From: Gracilibacillus oryzae
GTDB taxonomy: Bacteria; Bacillota; Bacilli; Bacillales; Amphibacillaceae
Reading direction: 5' to 3'
NCBI RefSeq assembly: GCF_009498735.1
Contig: NZ_ML762429.1
Coordinates: forward strand, 119,363-183,362
Length of the DNA stretch: 64,000 nt
This document shows positions 1-7,914 of the stretch, piece after piece; within the stretch, counting starts at the first letter, position 1; every line of letters begins with the position of its first letter. The position numbers and the translations under genes are program-made. The notes beneath the pieces were generated by a model, which saw nothing but the letters and a program-made list of their open reading frames with translations, had not been told where the DNA came from and did not search any database.

Positions 1-386
1 AACTTATTTAGATAGAACATTTCATCTAACGAATAATGATCTTTATGTAATTTGAAGTACTCATTTAACAACTCTAGGTATTGGTGTTGAGTTCCATGAA
101 ATTCTCTAATGATCTCATGAATAGGAGTATGCCCATGCGCTTCATCATGTGCAACCTTTATAATCCAATTTTCTAGGTTCTTCTTAAATGCGTTTCTATC
201 ATTCTGAAATATTTTTATAAAAAATTGGTGGAATTGATGATTCTGTTCTTTAACAGCAGCAATAGTATCTGCTGAATCAGAAGAATATACACCTCTTGAC
301 CCTGTCTTATCTAGATTGTCATACCACTGTTCAGTTAATTCCCTTGTTTTACTACTAAAGAAATCATAGATATTTTTTAATTCCAT
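1..386 (-). CDS. RsbR-paralogue (RsbRD-type) stressosome protein, N-terminal part
   Basis: This reading frame starts with ATG at 386 behind a good ribosome binding site (GGGAGGAATT on the minus strand) and stays open to the window edge, so only the first 128 residues are seen. The sequence (start MELKNIYDFF, then ELTEQWYDNLDKTG and a helical region) resembles the RsbRD_N sensor domain of RsbR paralogues. In that family it is followed by a STAS domain, and the proteins form the stressosome that controls the general stress response. The STAS part would lie outside the window, so the family call rests on the N-terminal domain only. Confidence 0.6.
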   Translation of the reverse strand, partial: MELKNIYDFFSSKTRELTEQWYDNLDKTGSRGVYSSDSADTIAAVKEQNHQFHQFFIKIFQNDRNAFKKNLENWIIKVAHDEAHGHTPIHEIIREFHGTQHQYLELLNEYFKLHKDHYSLDEMFYLNK

Positions 387-555
387 TTAAATTCCTCCCA
401 ACAAACTAGATGAATTTTCCTACATATATTCTACACTATTTTTATAACAAAGTAACACTTCCACTTTCCAAATCACCTAACCGATAAGAAGTCACTTATT
501 TTCCAGTAATTCACTCTATTATTATATCATGAATGAAGCGAATAACTTATACAGC

Positions 556-588
556 AAAGAGGGAATTGAATTTTCAATGCCCTCTCAA
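556..588 (-). terminator. Weak hairpin downstream of cstA
   Basis: An inverted repeat (AGAGGG...CCCTCT with an extended A/T stem) lies 30 bp beyond the cstA stop. The T-run on the minus strand is short, so it is only a plausible intrinsic terminator. Confidence 0.35.
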
Positions 589-616
589 CATTCCTTTATA
601 TCTAAAGAGGATAGCT

Positions 617-2020
617 CTACCCTGCTTTCAGCTCTGAATCTCCATAGTTACTTGCTCTTTTATGTTTAATAAGCTGCCATACAAACCAAGCGAGCACAGC
701 TGTCCAAATAACCGTTCCTAAAATCAGAGAAATACCATAGTCCAGGTTAAAGCCTTCCGGTGCATAGAAGAAATACGTACTTACGGCTGCTGTCATGAAC
801 AAAGCCGGAATACTGCAAATCCAATGAAACTTGTTATTTTTCACTAAGTACATGGTTGCCGTCCATAACATCACCGCAGCAACAATCTGATTCGATCCTC
901 CAACATAGCGCCAGAGGAAGCTATAATCAATCGTAGTTAGATATAGCGTTGCACCAGCCACAGGGATGGTAAGTAAAGCTAAATTCTTCTTCCCATTAAA
1001 ATCTTTCTTCGTCAGTTGAGTCAATACTTCCGCCAGCATCATTCTGGAGGAACGTAATGCCGTATCACCTGTTGTAATTGGGAGAACCACAATACCCAAA
1101 ATGGCGATGAATCCGCCAAATGCACCTAACGTCGTTATACTAATTTCATTAACGATGCCTGCTGGGCCTCCTGCATCCAGTGCTGTTTGCAATGCACCCG
1201 TACTGACGCCTTCACCAATCATAGCTCCATAAAAAACTTTTCTGCCTTCACTTTCCTTTTTTAAGGTTCGAGCTAATATAGGACTTTGCGTACTATGAAA
1301 TCCAGAAATTGCCCCACAAGATATTGTTACCATTAACAATGGCCAAATAGGCAAATCTCCTGGGTGTAAATTACTTAATGTTAAATTTGGAATTTGATGA
1401 TCAAAGAAAAACATTCCAATACCAATTGATACAGCCATGAAAATTAAGATAGCTCCAAATACAGGATACACTCTTCCGATTATTTTATTAATTGGCAGAA
1501 CCGCCGCCAGTATTAGATACGCAAAAATAATTACCAGCCAAGTCGTCGTGTTAAGTGGTGTTATTTCCGTAAGTAACTGGGCAGGTGCCGCAGTAAATGC
1601 TGCTGCCACTAAAACCATTAATATGATCGAAACAATCGTTGTAATGAATTTCATTTTACCGCCCAAATATTTACCGACAAGTGTCGGAAATTGAGCTCCA
1701 TTATGTCTAAGTGAGATCATCCCCGAAAAGTAATCATGCACTGCTCCAGCAAAAATACAACCAATAACAATCCATATAAATGCGACTGGACCATATAACG
1801 CGCCCATTATTGTACCAAATATCGGACCGGTTCCAGCGATATTCAATAGTTGAATTAAACTCGCTTTCCACCAACTCATCGGCATATAATCAAGACCATC
1901 ATTGTTTGTATAAGCAGGCGTTGAATCCTGGTCATTAATGCCAAAAATTCGTTCAACCACCTTACCATAAACAATGTAGCCGACAATTAACAATACAATA
2001 GATGCTATAAAAGTAACCAC
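617..2020 (-). CDS. cstA: CstA-family carbon starvation / pyruvate-type transporter
   Basis: This 467-residue polytopic membrane protein belongs to the CstA family, whose members import pyruvate or peptides during carbon limitation. Family-typical stretches are visible: NIAGTGPIFG (about residue 60), AGAVHDYFSGMISLRHNG (about 90-108) and GGSNQIVAAVMLW near residue 375. It is the short form of the family; many CstA proteins, including that of B. subtilis, are longer. Translation most likely starts at GTG 2020, preceded by AAAGGAGG at normal spacing. It is a single-gene unit lying just outside the leftmost att-like repeat, so it is probably ordinary chromosome next to the island. The exact substrate cannot be told from sequence. 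Confidence 0.85.
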   Translation of the reverse strand: MVTFIASIVLLIVGYIVYGKVVERIFGINDQDSTPAYTNNDGLDYMPMSWWKASLIQLLNIAGTGPIFGTIMGALYGPVAFIWIVIGCIFAGAVHDYFSGMISLRHNGAQFPTLVGKYLGGKMKFITTIVSIILMVLVAAAFTAAPAQLLTEITPLNTTTWLVIIFAYLILAAVLPINKIIGRVYPVFGAILIFMAVSIGIGMFFFDHQIPNLTLSNLHPGDLPIWPLLMVTISCGAISGFHSTQSPILARTLKKESEGRKVFYGAMIGEGVSTGALQTALDAGGPAGIVNEISITTLGAFGGFIAILGIVVLPITTGDTALRSSRMMLAEVLTQLTKKDFNGKKNLALLTIPVAGATLYLTTIDYSFLWRYVGGSNQIVAAVMLWTATMYLVKNNKFHWICSIPALFMTAAVSTYFFYAPEGFNLDYGISLILGTVIWTAVLAWFVWQLIKHKRASNYGDSELKAG

Positions 2021-2224
2021 CGCTGAAACCTCCTTTTTTTAAATAGTGAAATCTAATAATATAGTTAATGGGAGGAAAAAGCAATGATATTTTTTAAATT
2101 TTCAGACATTTGTTGTTTGATAGGTGACTCTGCATTTGAATCGATTATGCATTACATAGAGGTTCACTATATTGCATTAGTTATGAGGGTAACTCTAATT
2201 TCAGACTGCCTTTATTAAATGGGA

Positions 2225-2263
2225 AAACGCCAATATAACATCTAATATTAGTATATCGGCGTG
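2225..2263 (-). terminator. Hairpin in the cstA-island gap
   Basis: AACGCC...GGCGTG flank an AT-rich stem (ATATA/TATAT) with four T residues after it on the minus strand. It lies between the rlmH relic and cstA and could end leftward transcription out of the island. The rest of the 2021-2338 gap shows nothing I can name. Confidence 0.35.
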
Positions 2264-2336
2264 GTTCCCTCATATTAAATTAAATTTAATGAGCATTAAT
2301 GAGCACGGAATAGCTAAGTATTTTAGTCTGTTTGCC

Positions 2337-2453
2337 ACTCACTTATGGTATGGTTCACCTTTCATAGTTTTAAACACTCGATAGACTTGCTCTATCAGGG
2401 AAATTTTCATAAGTTGATGTGGGGCTGCCATTTTAAATAAAAATAATTCATTG
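2337..2453 (-). pseudogene. rlmH: Relic of an rlmH 3' end (displaced or foreign copy)
   Basis: The minus strand encodes, in one open frame of about 38 codons, a close match to the RlmH C-terminus: [15 protein letters not shown], then GEPYHK and a TGA stop at 2337-2339. The intact RlmH at 18897 ends [15 protein letters not shown]...GEPYHK. The nucleotides differ from the intact copy much more than a recent duplication would, so this is an old or foreign end. Upstream of it similarity fades; an overlapping open frame there (about 2400-2570) matches nothing I recognise. Its last codons form the leftmost att-like repeat, as expected when an element integrates into the 3' end of rlmH. Confidence 0.7.
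2339..2356 (-). repeat. att-like repeat 4 (left end of the island)
   Basis: On the plus strand this reads TCACTTATGGTATGGTTC. On the minus strand it is the GAACCATACCATAAGTGA end of the rlmH relic. It matches the 18-bp rlmH terminus at 18897-18914 with a few differences, and the same core recurs at 3942 and 16208. In SCC elements the attachment core is the corresponding last codons of rlmH (orfX). Confidence 0.65.
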
Positions 2454-2622
2454 GCAAGTTTATAAACGGACTCTTATAAACTGAGTGATCCTCTGATAAT
2501 GCCGCAAACTTACTTTTATCATAAGTCATAAGTGATTGGATGACTGTTGTTAATTGTTTCAACATTTTCATTTTCCTTAAATTGCAAGTGGATGACGTGC
2601 ACGTCGATCTTACATGGGTGTT

Positions 2623-3615
2623 TTATTTCAACCTTTCCTGCTCTATAAACTTATCAAAATCATCTTTCGGTGGATTTGCTAATCGCTGTTGATGAAAGGC
2701 TTCATATTGTTCATTTGCAAATTGCTCCGCTACTTTGGCTTTTATTTTTCCTGCGTTTGTTAATATTTCATGCTCATTGAATGCTAAAAATGCGTCTAAT
2801 CTCCCTGCCCAGTCTTTCATATACATCGGCTTTTTCTTTCTAGCTTGATTTTCTGCATAATCTAAATACATTGTCACGATACGGTTTAAATCACCAAGTT
2901 CTTCTTGTGTCAAATAATTTTTTGCTACAACGACATCTTGTTTACGTACCTTATCTCCTTTCCAGCTAGTCAATCCCATGTTAGGCTTTGTAGCATCTGA
3001 TCTTTTCATAATTAGTTCCGAAGCTGTATAGCCATGAATCGCAAAATGAAGTTTATTTTGAACCGTTGCAAAGAACTCTTTCGCTATTGGTGTGCTTGGG
3101 TTGTAATCAATGGATGTCGCATAAATGTCTGTAATTTTTTGATAAAACCGTCTTTCAGATGCACGAATATCACGAATACGTTCCAGTAATTCATCAAAGT
3201 AATCTGAGCCAATATTACGAATTTCTTTCAATCGCTCATCATCCATTGTAAAACCTTTGACAAGATATTCATTCAGACGTTCCGTCGCCCACTGTCGGAA
3301 TTGTGTACCACGATGAGAACGAACACGATAACCAACTGCAATGATCATTTCAAGATTATAAAATGTTACCTCTCGCTCTACTTCCCGAGAACCCTCAACT
3401 TGAACTATCCGGTTTTTCCGGATAGTTGTATCTATCCTGTGTTCTCCTTCTTCATATATATTTTTTATATGCTCATTAATTGTTTTGACACTTTTTTGAA
3501 ACAGCTCTGCTATCATCTTTTGTGTCATCCAAACTGTTTCATCCTCTAATCGAACATCTATTTTTGTATTTCCGTCCTCTGTTTGATAGATTAAGATATC
3601 TGTTTGATTTTGCAC
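2623..3615 (-). CDS. RhuM-family protein (virulence RhuM / KilA-like)
   Basis: This protein of about 330 residues belongs to the RhuM family (PF13310 type). Members are common in genomic islands; a DNA-binding or toxin-related role is suspected, but the biochemical function is unknown. Visible features are an N-terminal helix-turn-helix-like stretch (MIAELFQKSVKTINEHIKNI), the conserved YNLEMIIAVGYRVRSHRGTQFRQW core (about residues 92-115) and a C-terminal stretch with YMKDWAGRLDAFL. GTG 3615 is preferred as start because GGGAG lies nine bases upstream; GTG 3624 has its Shine-Dalgarno too close. It is the only gene between att-like repeats 4 and 3, so it looks like the cargo of a separate small module. 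Confidence 0.8.
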   Translation of the reverse strand: MQNQTDILIYQTEDGNTKIDVRLEDETVWMTQKMIAELFQKSVKTINEHIKNIYEEGEHRIDTTIRKNRIVQVEGSREVEREVTFYNLEMIIAVGYRVRSHRGTQFRQWATERLNEYLVKGFTMDDERLKEIRNIGSDYFDELLERIRDIRASERRFYQKITDIYATSIDYNPSTPIAKEFFATVQNKLHFAIHGYTASELIMKRSDATKPNMGLTSWKGDKVRKQDVVVAKNYLTQEELGDLNRIVTMYLDYAENQARKKKPMYMKDWAGRLDAFLAFNEHEILTNAGKIKAKVAEQFANEQYEAFHQQRLANPPKDDFDKFIEQERLK

Positions 3616-3941
3616 TTTATTCACTCCCGTTGTTTTCTTATAATTATATCATTTTAATACAACGAAGGGAATGTTTGTTCGTCAGTTGAATTTCCATTCT
3701 AATATAAATGAAATATGCTCCTCAGAAACTTAGTTACTTTGGAGCGGGAGGACAATACTCATTCAATTAATGACTTTTTCGACAACTTGTTGAGCAAAGC
3801 ACCTATTTATTTTAATAAATAGACATAATTCCTATGAGACAATTAATACCTACATTACTTTCATTCCATTGTTTTTTAAATTTTTTAAGATAGTTCAAAA
3901 TTAATATTTCATATTTCGTAAACTCAAATTAAAAACCTCAT

Positions 3942-3959
3942 TTACTTATGATACGGTTC
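3942..3959 (-). repeat. att-like repeat 3 (module C / module B junction)
   Basis: The plus strand reads TTACTTATGATACGGTTC, one difference from the rlmH end at 18897. The minus strand reads GAACCGTATCATAAGTAA followed by ATGAGG, and this extension is shared with repeat 2 at 16208. In frame it encodes GEPYHK-stop, the RlmH terminus. The remaining 3616-4206 gap holds the hairpin at 3991 and a run of short repeats. Confidence 0.75.
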
Positions 3960-3990
3960 ACCGTACCGGTATGTAGGGTAAAATAAAGTA

Positions 3991-4030
3991 GTTAGAGCTC
4001 CTCACAAAATATATTGAGAGGAGCTCTAAC
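3991..4030 (-). terminator. Strong hairpin beyond the six-gene operon
   Basis: A perfect 13-bp stem (GTTAGAGCTCCTC / GAGGAGCTCTAAC) with a 14-base loop lies about 180 bp after the last gene of the operon. No clean T-run follows on either strand, so termination is plausible but the hairpin may have another role. Confidence 0.45.
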
Positions 4031-4067
4031 TTAATAATTATTTCTTATGTTTATCTTGCATTTAAAT

Positions 4068-4195
4068 TGTAATGTCCTTATTTTTGTCCCTATTGTCCTT
4101 ATTTCTTGTCCTCATTGTCTTAATTTATTCCCATTAGTGCTCGGACATCCGCTTCTATTCAACTTATTTTTACTTCTTTTAAAGGAAGATTGTCC
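4068..4195. repeat. Degenerate short repeats (AAGGACAA-type) after the AlbA_2 gene
   Basis: On the minus strand the octamer-like unit AATAAGGACAA / AGGGACAAA / AATGAGGACAAG recurs at least five times in about 130 bases just after the stop codon at 4207. One frame reads RNKDNRDKNKD. It may be the remains of a repetitive C-terminal tail of the upstream gene, or untranslated simple repeats. Confidence 0.4.
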
Positions 4196-4206
4196 TTATT
4201 ATTCAC

Positions 4207-5895
4207 TTATTTATCAAAAGTATATTTAGTACCCGCTCCATGGCCGATAACTGCTACACCGTCCGATTTTAGTTCCTTTATTAGACGTTGTACCTGTTTA
4301 CTTGTCAGACCTGTCATTTGTCTAATTTCCTTGTTTGTTAAATCTCTCTCCTTGAGAATAGAAAGTACTCTTATCTTAATAGCTTCCTTGTCCAAGCGCT
4401 GTTGTCGTTCATATTTCATATCTTTTTCTAGTAAACCGTAGGAATAACGAGTTAAAGTGAAATATCTCCCTTTTCCCCTTCCAATGGGCTCGATGAGATT
4501 AAAATCGTTATTCATTCTACTTAACAATTCTCTAGCTTGTTCCATGCTTCTTTGCGCCACTATAGATGCTACCGTAGAATCTATTTGTTCATGCCTTAGC
4601 AGATACTGTAATATTAACAAGTGATCTACATCGAGTGTTTTACCTTCATTTGTTAAAGCATCTACAATTGTCTTGAAACCTTTCTTTAATGGAGATGCTG
4701 TAAAAGTTAATTCAATATTATTTCCGACTTCTCGATAAACAGGAGGTTCTTTTCCTTCTATCAATAAAGAACGGTAAATTCTTGACACTCCTAAATTAGA
4801 TCTATTCACTAATTTAAGACGGTCTAATAGATCCATTAAATGATCATTCCTTGCTACTGGTGGATGGTGAAGAATATTTTTTTCAGTAATGCCTCCAATA
4901 AATTGACCCGGGTTAGTGAGTATTAGCTTATCTTTATATTGTTTAAGCATCACTGTGCCTGGTATCCTAAAATCTCGATGTCCAAATGCATTTAACAAAG
5001 CTTCCCTTAAAGCTATTGTAGGATAAGTGCTAAACTCTGGATGCACCAAACCTGATTCTATTGTTACCACTGTATTATCAACAGAAATATACCTTTCAAG
5101 TTCGTATAGGGCAACTGGAATTGACTGTGTGCCATCATCCCTTAGGGTATAATCTGTATCACTCATCATTTTTCGATATGACCATTTGTGCTGAGGTATA
5201 ATTCTTGAAAGAGCGTCTGGTTTCCCAACTAAAAGTAAAGCTCCTTTTGTAAGAAAGTCGTCCCTTAGTGCTCCTATTGATTCGAGCAAATCTTTATCAC
5301 TTAAAGTCAATAATGTTTGATCAACTCTTTCTTTTGACATTATTTCTCTTATACGTTCCATTGCTGAAGGAGAGAATAATTCTTTCCAATCTTCATAAAT
5401 AATCTCTGATGTGTAATCCATTTCAGTAGATGCGCCAACCATTTGTCTCCTAAGCGTACCAGTAAACGGGATACATTCCTTCCCTTGTCTTATGGTTGCT
5501 GCTCCATCCGTTGTCGTATATGGTGGCATTCCAGGGTAAACATTCATCAATAATAAGCGCTTTGTTCCTTCTGGTACAGTGATTTCCTCAAATACTGGTG
5601 TTAGGTGTGGGTCGGTTTTTTCATAAATGCTTTTCTGAAGTAAAGTTGTATCAATTTCTTGCGGAACACCTAATATTGCATCAGACCTTCCCTTTACTTT
5701 ATCTGCTACACCAAACACAATACTTCCGCCACCACCGTTTGCCATGCATACAGCCATTTTCAACATCAATTTAACATTGTCATCTAAACTTCTTTTATTC
5801 CATTGTTTAAAGTCTAATGTTTGTGATTCAAGGTCATCAGCGATGTTTGATTCGAGCTTGTCTAATAATTGGTACACGTCTTGCTTGGATATCAT
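4207..5895 (-). CDS. AlbA_2 (Schlafen-like) ATP-binding protein with C-terminal winged helix
   Basis: This 562-residue protein carries an N-terminal AlbA_2 domain (ESQTLDFKQW, then MANGGGGSIVFGV, about residues 23-65), a central ATP-binding-type region (ALREALLNAFGHRDF and ILTNPGQFIGGI) and C-terminal helix-turn-helix segments (LTNKEIRQMTGLTSKQVQRLIKEL). Such proteins are described as putative transcriptional regulators or ATP-dependent helicase-like proteins and are frequent in defence islands. ATG 5895 is the start because GGGAGGTG sits five bases upstream; an in-frame start at 5916 lacks this. It is the last gene of the leftward six-gene run, 68 bp after the reverse transcriptase. Its function here is not known. 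Confidence 0.75.
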   Translation of the reverse strand: MISKQDVYQLLDKLESNIADDLESQTLDFKQWNKRSLDDNVKLMLKMAVCMANGGGGSIVFGVADKVKGRSDAILGVPQEIDTTLLQKSIYEKTDPHLTPVFEEITVPEGTKRLLLMNVYPGMPPYTTTDGAATIRQGKECIPFTGTLRRQMVGASTEMDYTSEIIYEDWKELFSPSAMERIREIMSKERVDQTLLTLSDKDLLESIGALRDDFLTKGALLLVGKPDALSRIIPQHKWSYRKMMSDTDYTLRDDGTQSIPVALYELERYISVDNTVVTIESGLVHPEFSTYPTIALREALLNAFGHRDFRIPGTVMLKQYKDKLILTNPGQFIGGITEKNILHHPPVARNDHLMDLLDRLKLVNRSNLGVSRIYRSLLIEGKEPPVYREVGNNIELTFTASPLKKGFKTIVDALTNEGKTLDVDHLLILQYLLRHEQIDSTVASIVAQRSMEQARELLSRMNNDFNLIEPIGRGKGRYFTLTRYSYGLLEKDMKYERQQRLDKEAIKIRVLSILKERDLTNKEIRQMTGLTSKQVQRLIKELKSDGVAVIGHGAGTKYTFDK

Positions 5896-5963
5896 CTTTT
5901 CACACCTCCCCGGCATTTTTAGCCTGTTATATAATTATTTACCACTCTACACACATACTTCCT

Positions 5964-7853
5964 TTATTCATTAACAACCTCTCCCAAAAAGCCTTGTTCC
6001 AATAAAAATTCTAATTCATCGATAATGGTTTCTATTTCCTCTATATTTAATGTTTCATCATCCATTACCTCAGCACTTGAATGATTAATTGGGTTGTGAT
6101 TTCTTAAGTCGTGGGCTTTTTTTATTAAATCATCAATATCAGTAATCTCCTGATTGAATTCAATTCTTTTAAAACCCTTTTTTATTGGGCCTTCTTTATA
6201 ATACATTCTGTAATTAGGCTTACCTTTTCCAGCTCGTTCGATACCTTTGAAGCACATCAAATGGGCAGTAACTCTATCAAAATATGATTTATAATATGAA
6301 AACGCCTCTAAGGTATCGTTACTATTCTTGTAATGTTGGTACATAAAATATATATACCAGACTTTTGAGTCATTATTAAAATCATAGTCATCCTCAAATA
6401 TTAGGTTTACGTAACTGTTGTTGTCTTCATCAAGCAGAGATTTTACAAAAGAGCCCATACAGTACAAATTGATGTATTTATAGATATTAGGTTCATATTC
6501 AGTGAGTTTATCTAGTAGATCTTGATGACGAAAATTCCTTAATATCAGGTAATTAATAATCATTGCAATATCAAATGAATCCAAACTTCTATTACGAAAT
6601 ATTTCGTTCAGGAAGTGCTTTATCAGTTCCTCATCACATGTGTTTAATATCATATAAATCAAATTCTTTGTATCGTACTTAATTATCTTGTAATCACGTC
6701 TTAACAACCTTTTTAATTTACTAATGAGTTCTGCATCATTAAATATACCTTTTCTATAGTAAATTAAGTATCGAAATACCTCATCAGATGAATACTGTAC
6801 ATCAGGTATGGTAAAAACTTCATCTTTTATTTCTCTGTAGCGGTCGTGGTTATGCAATCTTACTCTGGCAATTTCATACAACTCATCTACAAATACTTTA
6901 ATGCTATTCTCGTCAAACATACTTGGTATATCTATATCTTGCTCATTAACATAATGATCATATAAGGCGACACTTAGTTCCTCACTTATATCATTAGAAA
7001 ATCCATAGTTACTTTTCTGCTCATTTAAGTTCAGATTAACTTCTCTATAATTATGAATAACGAAGTTTTTTATAATTGAAATAACTTCATTTAACAGGTC
7101 ATCACTTGTATTAAAGAAGATATATAGATCATCTACATATCTTATAATTTGGAAATCTTCAATTTCATGTAGATCACTTAAAAATGCTTCTAGTTTACTA
7201 TCAAACAGATCTAAGTAAACATATGTTGCCAAAAATGATAGTGAACAAGATTTTTCTATAGTAGGATACTTTCCGCTTCCAATTGATTGCAGTAATCTTT
7301 TATAGATCAAAGCAGTTCTTGAATCTATAATGGTGGACTTTCTATTTATTTGGTCAAATAAAATGTTAATATCTAGACTATCAAAGAAATTGGTAATATC
7401 AAACTTATAATAATACTGGTATCGTTGAGAGCATTCATTAACATCAGCATAATAATGCTCATAGCTTTTTTGATAATGAAAATCTAGATCATGTATATTT
7501 CCTGCATAGTAACACCTTGTTAAAGTCGAATCTTTAATGTACGTCTTACATACATGGTATCCTATACATTCCAAATAGATATAAACTATTGGAGATACCA
7601 ACTTAGAATTTCTAAATGAGCTATTATTCTTTTGAATATAGTGACGTGGAAAGTCAAAAACTAGTTTATTCTTAAAAAGAGCGCCATTATTAATAAACTT
7701 ATAAAAGAACTCTTCACTTCTTATTACTTCCTTTTCATCATCAGTTAAAATAGAAAAAGGATACAATTGCAGATATTTGTTTAGAGATTGCTTATTTTGT
7801 TTAAAAATCCCTTCACAGACATTATTCCAGGTATCGTATTTCATGTTAATCAT
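5964..7853 (-). CDS. AbiA-like reverse transcriptase with C-terminal HEPN motif
   Basis: This 629-residue protein has reverse-transcriptase motifs: FDITNFFDSL with the motif-A aspartate (residues 151-160), a motif-B-like region around 196-216 (KYPTIEKSCSLSFLATYVYL), and the YVDD catalytic box at 239-242. The long C-terminal half is helical and ends with KAHDLRNHNPINH, where R584 and H591 form an R-x6-H signature typical of HEPN RNases. The combination and length match AbiA-type abortive-infection proteins of lactococci, which stop phage at the cost of the cell; the AbiA assignment is from memory of the family. ATG 7853 follows GGGGGAT. It lies 61 bp after the RES gene and 68 bp before the AlbA_2 gene. 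No maturase or group II intron RNA features are seen nearby. Confidence 0.8.
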   Translation of the reverse strand: MINMKYDTWNNVCEGIFKQNKQSLNKYLQLYPFSILTDDEKEVIRSEEFFYKFINNGALFKNKLVFDFPRHYIQKNNSSFRNSKLVSPIVYIYLECIGYHVCKTYIKDSTLTRCYYAGNIHDLDFHYQKSYEHYYADVNECSQRYQYYYKFDITNFFDSLDINILFDQINRKSTIIDSRTALIYKRLLQSIGSGKYPTIEKSCSLSFLATYVYLDLFDSKLEAFLSDLHEIEDFQIIRYVDDLYIFFNTSDDLLNEVISIIKNFVIHNYREVNLNLNEQKSNYGFSNDISEELSVALYDHYVNEQDIDIPSMFDENSIKVFVDELYEIARVRLHNHDRYREIKDEVFTIPDVQYSSDEVFRYLIYYRKGIFNDAELISKLKRLLRRDYKIIKYDTKNLIYMILNTCDEELIKHFLNEIFRNRSLDSFDIAMIINYLILRNFRHQDLLDKLTEYEPNIYKYINLYCMGSFVKSLLDEDNNSYVNLIFEDDYDFNNDSKVWYIYFMYQHYKNSNDTLEAFSYYKSYFDRVTAHLMCFKGIERAGKGKPNYRMYYKEGPIKKGFKRIEFNQEITDIDDLIKKAHDLRNHNPINHSSAEVMDDETLNIEEIETIIDELEFLLEQGFLGEVVNE

Positions 7854-7914
7854 ATAATTTTAATCCCCCAATACATCTTGAAGAAGAAGACAAAATAGGA
7901 ATGTTTATAATAAA

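Noticed and set aside
2400..2570. Short open frame (MLKQLTTVIQS...) overlapping the rlmH relic
   Set aside because: No recognised homology and no good ribosome binding site; another frame of the same bases shows the RlmH match.
4047..4229. Leucine-rich 60-residue frame on the plus strand
   Set aside because: It arises from the low-complexity repeats on the opposite strand, has no ribosome binding site and overlaps the AlbA_2 gene end.
5964..7853. Group II intron or retron
   Set aside because: No maturase or endonuclease domain and no visible intron or msr/msd RNA; the C-terminus is HEPN-like instead.
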